In this document: in pieces, positions 59,415 through 64,000 of the stretch
Numbering within the stretch: position 1 is the stretch's first letter
Layout of the letters: the number at the start of each line of letters is the position of its first letter
NCBI GenBank assembly: GCA_039177555.1
Contig: JBCDFV010000023.1
Span: 1-64,000, forward strand
Direction: 5' to 3'
Length of the DNA stretch: 64,000 nt
Origin: JANQGH01 sp039177555
Lineage (GTDB): Bacteria; Pseudomonadota; Alphaproteobacteria; DSM-16000; Inquilinaceae
Position numbers and translations under genes: made by a program
Notes under the pieces: model-generated
Database searches by the model: none
What the model saw: the letters and a program-made list of their open reading frames with translations, nothing else
Told to the model about the DNA's origin: nothing

Positions 59415-60473
59415 TTAAGCGTCGATGCCCAGCATGCGCCGGTTGGCGGCGTCGTCCGCGCCGCTGTCGGCGAAGTCGTCGAACGCCTTTTCGGTCACGC
59501 GAATGATGTGCTGGCGGATGATCTCCGCCCCTTCGCGGGCGCCATCCTCCGCGTGTTTCAGGCAGCATTCCCATTCCAGCACGGCCCAGCCGTCGAAATC
59601 ATAGGCGGCCAGCTTTGAGAAGATCGCGCCGAAATCGATCTGCCCGTCGCCGAGCGACCGGAACCGGCCCGCCCGGTCGACCCAGGACTGATAGCCGCCA
59701 TAGACGCCTTGCCGGCCGGTCGGGTTGAACTCCGCATCCTTCACATGAAACATGGCGATGCGGTCGTGATAGATGTCGATGTGGTCGAGATAATCGAGCT
59801 GCTGCAGCATGAAGTGGCTGGGGTCGTACAGCATGTTGCAACGCGGATGGTTGCCGACCCGCTCCAAAAACATCTCGAAGCTGGCCCCGTCATGCAGATC
59901 CTCGCCCGGATGGATCTCATAGCAGACATCGACACCGGCCTCGTCGAAGGCGTTCAGGATCGGCGTCCAGCGCCGCCCCAACTCGTCGAAGGCGGTTTCG
60001 ATCAGGCCGGGCGGCCGTTGCGGCCACGGGTAGATGTAGGGCCAGGCGAGCGCGCCGGAAAAGGTGGCGTGCGCCCCGACGCCCAGATTTTGCGACGCCT
60101 TGGCCGCCTTCATCATCTGGTCGACGGCCCATGCTTGCCGCGCCTTCGGGTTGCCGCGTACCTCCGGTGCGGCGAAGCCGTCGAACGCCTCGTCATAGGC
60201 CGGGTGGACGGCCACCAGTTGCCCTTGCAAATGCGTGGAGAGCTCGGTCAGCTCCACGCCGGCATCGGCCAGCACGCCCTTCACCTCGTCGCAATAGGTC
60301 TTGCTTTCCGCCGCCTTGGCCAGGTCGAACAGCCGGTCGTCCCAGGACGGGATCTGAACGCCCTTGAAGCCGATATCGGCCGCCCAGCGGGCGATCGACG
60401 GCAGGCTGTTGAACGGGGCTTCGTCGCCGGCGAACTGGGCTAGAAAGAGGGCAGGGCCTTTCAACGTCTTCAT
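59415..60473 (-). CDS. Sugar phosphate isomerase/epimerase (xylose-isomerase-like TIM barrel)
   Basis: A 352-residue AP_endonuc_2-fold protein from the ATG at 60473. Metal-binding residues expected for this family are in CYEIHPGEDLHD, MLYDPSHFMLQQ, FHVKDAEF and AVLEWECCLKHAED. Family members isomerise or epimerise sugars and keto-inositols. It is the first gene of the operon with the Gfo/Idh enzyme (28-bp gap), implying that the oxidised sugar is rearranged by this protein. It is divergent from the PHA depolymerase. Confidence 0.9.
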   Translation of the reverse strand: MKTLKGPALFLAQFAGDEAPFNSLPSIARWAADIGFKGVQIPSWDDRLFDLAKAAESKTYCDEVKGVLADAGVELTELSTHLQGQLVAVHPAYDEAFDGFAAPEVRGNPKARQAWAVDQMMKAAKASQNLGVGAHATFSGALAWPYIYPWPQRPPGLIETAFDELGRRWTPILNAFDEAGVDVCYEIHPGEDLHDGASFEMFLERVGNHPRCNMLYDPSHFMLQQLDYLDHIDIYHDRIAMFHVKDAEFNPTGRQGVYGGYQSWVDRAGRFRSLGDGQIDFGAIFSKLAAYDFDGWAVLEWECCLKHAEDGAREGAEIIRQHIIRVTEKAFDDFADSGADDAANRRMLGIDA

Positions 60474-60544
60474 CGGGTCGTCCTTCGTGATCGGTGGCGT
60501 GCGGCAGCCTAGCGCCAAAGCTTCCGGAAGGCCAAGCAGGCCCC

Positions 60545-60569
60545 GCTAAGTTAGCACATGGAAATTAGC
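60545..60569. promoter_or_regulatory. GCTAA/TTAGC repeats in the isomerase-PHA depolymerase gap
   Basis: GCTAAGTTAGC (60545-60555) is a perfect inverted repeat with a single central base, and another TTAGC follows at 60565-60569, about 20 bp on. It lies in the 167-bp divergent region and could be an operator for either side. Confidence 0.35.
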
Positions 60570-60640
60570 CATGGCCCCGACTCGGGTGTCGCGGGTAAGG
60601 TACGCGCCCGCCGCTTCCGGCCGTCACAAAACGGTAATCC

Positions 60641-61870
60641 ATGCTCTATTCGCTCTACGAGATGCAGCAATTGGCCCTGGCGCCCGTCCGCGCCATGGCC
60701 GACACGACATTGACTGTTCTCGGCCACCCGCTGGTGCCGTTGGCGCACACCCAGTTCGGACGCGCGATGGCCGCCGGGGCGGAGGTGCTGCATGGCGTCA
60801 TCCAAAACCGCAGCAAGCCGGATTGGGGCCTGGACAAGGTATCGATCGGCGACGCCGACCATGCGGTCCTGGAACAGGTCGTCCGCGAGGATGCCTTTTG
60901 CCAGCTGCGCCGGTTTCAGCGCGTCGGCCGCGACGGCGACCCGAAAGTCCTTCTGGTCGCGCCGATGTCGGGGCACTTCGCGACCTTGTTAAGGGGCACG
61001 GTCGCGCGCCTGATGGTCGATCACGACGTATATGTGACGGACTGGCGCGACGCCGCCCAGGTGCCGCGCGATGCGGGTGCCTTCGGTGTCGACGATTACA
61101 TCGACCATCTGATGGCTTACATGCGGCTGCTGGGGCCCGACGTACACGTCATCGCCGTGTGCCAGCCCGCGCCGCTGGTCTTATCGGCGGTGGCCCTTCT
61201 GGCTGCCGCTGAGGATTCGGCGCAGCCAATGTCCATGACGCTGATGGGCGGGCCGGTGGACACCACGGCGGAGCCGACCCTGGTCACCAGGTTTGCCGAA
61301 AACCGCCCGATGCCGTGGTTCCAGCACAATCTTCTGGCCGACGTCCCGGCGCACTATCCGGGGCACGGCAGGCGGGTCTATCCCGGTTTCCTGCAACTGG
61401 CCGCGTTCCTGATGATGAATCCGGGCCGCCATGTCGGCGCGCATTTCGAACAGTTCCACCATTTGATCCGCGGTGACGGCGATTCAGCCGAAAGCCACCG
61501 CCGCTTTTACGACGAATACCTGTCGGTCGCGGACGTGTCCGCCGACTTCTATCTTGAGACCGTCGACCGCATCTTCAAACGTCGCTGTCTGCCCGAGGGC
61601 ACCATGACCTGGCGCGGCCACCCGGTTGAGCCGAGGGCGATCCGCTCTACCGCACTGATGACGGTTGAGGGCGAGCTGGACGACATCTCCGCCCCCGGCC
61701 AGACGCTGGCGGCCCAGGCCCTGTGCCCCTCGGTCCCGCACCATCTGCGCGTCCAGCATATGGAAGAGAATGTCGGCCATTATGGCATCTTCAACGGCCG
61801 CCGCTGGCGCGACAGCATCGCGCCGCGCATTGGTGAGTTCATTCGCCTGGCCGAACGGGCCAAATCCTGA
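60641..61870 (+). CDS. phaZ: Intracellular polyhydroxyalkanoate depolymerase
   Basis: A 409-residue PhaZ of the intracellular alpha/beta-hydrolase type that degrades native PHB granules. The nucleophile is a cysteine (Cys174 in VIAVCQPAPLVLSA), as in PhaZ1-type enzymes. The Asp is in VEGELDDISAPGQT, and the His region is VGHYGIFNGRRW. There is no signal peptide. The start MLYSLYEMQQLALAP is typical. It shows that the organism stores PHA. It is transcribed alone. Confidence 0.93.
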   Translation: MLYSLYEMQQLALAPVRAMADTTLTVLGHPLVPLAHTQFGRAMAAGAEVLHGVIQNRSKPDWGLDKVSIGDADHAVLEQVVREDAFCQLRRFQRVGRDGDPKVLLVAPMSGHFATLLRGTVARLMVDHDVYVTDWRDAAQVPRDAGAFGVDDYIDHLMAYMRLLGPDVHVIAVCQPAPLVLSAVALLAAAEDSAQPMSMTLMGGPVDTTAEPTLVTRFAENRPMPWFQHNLLADVPAHYPGHGRRVYPGFLQLAAFLMMNPGRHVGAHFEQFHHLIRGDGDSAESHRRFYDEYLSVADVSADFYLETVDRIFKRRCLPEGTMTWRGHPVEPRAIRSTALMTVEGELDDISAPGQTLAAQALCPSVPHHLRVQHMEENVGHYGIFNGRRWRDSIAPRIGEFIRLAERAKS

Positions 61871-61885
61871 CGCTCGGTCCTATCG

Positions 61886-63517
61886 TCAGGGGACGCCGGC
61901 CAAGCGGTCGCGCAACAGCTTCTTGTCGATCTTGCCGATCGGGGTGACCGGCAGGTCGGCGGCGATCTCCAACCGTTCCGGCAGTTTGAAGGCCGCGATG
62001 CCACGCGCCGCCATGAAGGCGGTCAGATCCGGCAGGTCGGTCGTCTCGCCGTCGCGCAACACCACCACGGCGCAGATGCGCTCGCCCAATGTCGGGTCCG
62101 GCATGGCCACGGCGGCGACGTTCGCGATCGCCGGATGGGCCAGCATGACGTTCTCGATTTCCTCGGCGGAGATTTTCTCGCCGCCGCGATTGATCAGATC
62201 CTTGATCCGCCCCTCGACGATCAGGTTGCCCGATGGGTGCCGAATGACCACGTCCCCGCTGCGGTAAAAGCCGTCTGCGGTGAAGGCGCGCGCGTTGTGC
62301 TCGTCGGCGCGGAAATAGCCGCGCAGGGTGTAGGGGCCGCGCACCAGAAGCTCCCCCGGCGCGCCGTCCGGCACCTCTTGCCCGGCCGGGTCGACGATGC
62401 GCAGCTCGTCACCGTCCGACATCGGCCGCCCCTGAGTCTCGATCGCCAGGGAGATGTCCTCGTCCAGACGGGTGAAGTTCAGCAGCCCTTCGGCCATGCC
62501 GAACACCTGTTGCAGCCGGCAGCCGAGCCTGTCGGGAACCTTGGCCGCCGCCTCCGGCGCAAGCCGCGCGCCGCCGACCTGCAGCAGGTCCAGGGTTGAA
62601 AGATCGGCGCCGACCGCCGATGCTTCATCCATCCAGCGCAGGGCGATGGCGGGCACGACGGCGGTGACCGTAATCCGCTCGCGCGCGATCAAGGGCAGCG
62701 CCGTCTTCGGGTTCGGGCTTGGCGCCAGGATCGCCGTGCCGCCGTTCTGCAAGACGCCCAGCGCGCCCGGGGATCCGTAGGGGAAGTTGTGGGCGATCGG
62801 CAGGACCGCGAGGTAACGGGTTTCGCGATCAAAGCCGCATAGGGACGCGGAGCGGGTGAAGTTATAGGCGTAGTCGTCATGGGTGCGCGGGATCAGCTTC
62901 GGCAAGCCGGTCGTGCCGCCTGACAAGAGGAAAAGGGCAACCGACCCCGGGTCGGGGCGCAACCTATCCAGCCGGTCGACCTCACCCGGTGTCGGGGCCG
63001 CGTGTTTCAGCAGAGTCTCGATCGACACGGTGTCGCCTTCGGCGTCCTGATCGGTCAAGACCCGGTCCAGCGTCGCATGGGTGCCGCGCATCTCGCGGGC
63101 CAGGCCCAGATAGTCGAAGCGCGCCATATCGGCCGGCACCGCATAGGCGCTGGCCTCCGCCAGGTCGATCAGATGGCCGATTTCGCTGCGCCGATGGGCG
63201 GGCAGGGCCAGAACCGGGATCGCGCCGATGCGATAGAGCGCAAAGCACAACAGCATGAACGCGCCTTCGTTCGGCAACTGCACCACGACCCGCTGGCCCG
63301 GCTGCAGGCCACTGTCCAGCAGGCCCAGCGCCAAGCGGTCGACCAGATCCGCCAGCCGTCGATAGCTAAGCCGTGTCTCGCCCCAGACCAGCGCCTCCGC
63401 GTCGCCATAGCGTCCGGCCCAATCACGCGGCAGATCGCCCAGCCGGATGCCGGCCCAATACCCCCGCTCGCGATAATACCGCGCCAGATCGGCCGGCCAG
63501 GGCGTGAAGCCCTCCAT
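61886..63517 (-). CDS. EntE-like aryl-AMP ligase (2,3-dihydroxybenzoate/salicylate activating)
   Basis: A 543-residue stand-alone ANL-superfamily adenylating enzyme. Its core is very like EntE: LSGGTTGLPKLIPRTHDDYA (P-loop equivalent), VFGMAEGLLNFTRLD, TADGFYRSGDVVIR, INRGGEKISAEEIENV and the C-terminal Lys of TPIGKIDKKLLRD. It would activate 2,3-dihydroxybenzoate or salicylate. No carrier protein, isochorismate or siderophore gene is nearby. The gene follows an IclR regulator by 3 bp, so a catabolic CoA-ligase role for salicylate or a similar aryl acid is more likely than siderophore synthesis. Confidence 0.87.
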   Translation of the reverse strand: MEGFTPWPADLARYYRERGYWAGIRLGDLPRDWAGRYGDAEALVWGETRLSYRRLADLVDRLALGLLDSGLQPGQRVVVQLPNEGAFMLLCFALYRIGAIPVLALPAHRRSEIGHLIDLAEASAYAVPADMARFDYLGLAREMRGTHATLDRVLTDQDAEGDTVSIETLLKHAAPTPGEVDRLDRLRPDPGSVALFLLSGGTTGLPKLIPRTHDDYAYNFTRSASLCGFDRETRYLAVLPIAHNFPYGSPGALGVLQNGGTAILAPSPNPKTALPLIARERITVTAVVPAIALRWMDEASAVGADLSTLDLLQVGGARLAPEAAAKVPDRLGCRLQQVFGMAEGLLNFTRLDEDISLAIETQGRPMSDGDELRIVDPAGQEVPDGAPGELLVRGPYTLRGYFRADEHNARAFTADGFYRSGDVVIRHPSGNLIVEGRIKDLINRGGEKISAEEIENVMLAHPAIANVAAVAMPDPTLGERICAVVVLRDGETTDLPDLTAFMAARGIAAFKLPERLEIAADLPVTPIGKIDKKLLRDRLAGVP

Positions 63518-63520
63518 GTC

Positions 63521-64000
63521 TCACCACCCCCTGGCGCGAAAGCCGAGCGCGGCCGAAAGCTCAGCCGTCGTCTCGCGCAAGACCGAGCGGGCGCCATGCT
63601 TCTCGCTCGTCAGCGCGGGGTCGGGGCCGGTCAGCGTGATGGCCGCGGCCGCCTCGCCTTGCAAATCCAGGATCGGGCTGGCGATGGCGCTGAGGCCGGG
63701 AATGACCGCGCCGTCCACCCACGCCAAGCGGCTGGCGCGGCAGTTGGCTATGCTCTCCGTGTCCACCAGATGCTCTCCCTCGCGCGCAACGGCCCCGGCC
63801 GTGACACTGGTCGGCAGAAACGACAGGAAAACCAGACCGGTGGCCGACCGGGTCGCCGGCAAGGTTGATCCCAGCCCCAGCGAGGTGACGAAGGGCATCG
63901 GCGCGCGTTGCCAGCGCACGATGGTCGGTCCCCGGTCCGCCCAAACGGACAACAGCGCCGTCGACTTGGTGCGGACGGCCAGGGTCAAGAGGCGCGGTTC
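63521..64000 (-). CDS. IclR-family regulator, C-terminal part (cut by window edge)
   Basis: At least 160 codons of an IclR effector (GAF-like) domain: LGSTLPATRSATGLVFLSFL, RASRLAWVDGAVIPGLSAIA, SPILDLQGEAAAAITLTG and SEKHGARSVLRETTAELSAAL at the C-terminus. The HTH and start lie beyond the right edge. It is immediately upstream of, and coupled to, the EntE-like gene, which it probably controls. Confidence 0.85.
   Translation of the reverse strand, partial: EPRLLTLAVRTKSTALLSVWADRGPTIVRWQRAPMPFVTSLGLGSTLPATRSATGLVFLSFLPTSVTAGAVAREGEHLVDTESIANCRASRLAWVDGAVIPGLSAIASPILDLQGEAAAAITLTGPDPALTSEKHGARSVLRETTAELSAALGFRARGW

Overview
The window is high-GC, tightly packed, single-copy chromosomal DNA that looks alphaproteobacterial. 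The reasons are heavy investment in ABC solute uptake (two ribose-type and two dipeptide-type systems plus an orphan binding protein), many ATGA-type start/stop overlaps, frequent GTG/TTG starts, an intracellular PHA depolymerase, and LacI/GntR/IclR/SorC regulators paired with short catabolic operons. I cannot name the genus. No rRNA, CRISPR array, insertion sequence, prophage or replication origin is visible; the only RNA gene is a tRNA-Ala(GGC) at the left edge.

Left part (1-11 kb): tRNA-Ala with a recognisable promoter; a small SAM methyltransferase; a minus-strand pair of histidinol-dehydrogenase-like enzyme and LacI regulator; a divergent alpha/beta hydrolase and HpcH/HpaI aldolase; then a minus-strand operon of a ribose-type ABC transporter followed by a phosphotriesterase-like hydrolase and a GATase1-like protein, headed by an XRE-cupin regulator.

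11-19.5 kb: a LacI regulator with a palindromic operator heads a long plus-strand operon: Gfo/Idh/MocA oxidoreductase, family I CoA-transferase, enoyl-CoA hydratase, a chimeric remnant ORF, a GMC oxidoreductase, a frameshifted SDR, a second GMC oxidoreductase and a Dabb-domain protein. This looks like oxidation of a hydroxylated carbon source ending in CoA chemistry. 19.7-22 kb is an AT-rich islet with a sulfotransferase and an unusual P-loop/methyltransferase fusion.

22-34.5 kb: a SorC-type regulator and polyol-type SDR are divergent from an operon for split transketolase (two subunits), FGGY kinase, a complete ribose-type ABC transporter and another SDR. This fits uptake, oxidation, phosphorylation and ketol transfer of an unusual ketose or polyol. 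Next come a DapA-family aldolase and, divergently, a GntR/FadR-type regulator leading into an N-acetylneuraminate-lyase-like aldolase, a dipeptide-type ABC transporter (to 40.1 kb), a type I sulfatase and a PhyH dioxygenase.

42-50 kb: a minus-strand pair of nucleoside hydrolase and a reductase carrying the sulfolactaldehyde-reductase (YihU) fingerprint; an orphan Tat-type binding protein; a quinone-reductase-like enzyme; an M28 peptidase and an IclR regulator; and, divergently, an Asp/Glu/hydantoin racemase. Two near-identical 19-bp palindromes sit before the peptidase and before the racemase.

50-57 kb: a second dipeptide-type ABC operon whose binding protein has its two sequence halves in swapped order, apparently a circular permutation of the SBP_5 fold, followed by a convergent amidohydrolase. 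I consider the permuted protein the most unusual thing in the window.

Right end: a sugar isomerase/epimerase, Gfo/Idh oxidoreductase and methyltransferase operon; PHA depolymerase; and an EntE-like aryl-AMP ligase with an IclR regulator cut by the window edge. The whole stretch reads as an accessory catabolic region made of independent uptake-plus-enzyme modules, each with a local regulator. Calls rest on motifs and family resemblance read by eye; no database search was run.
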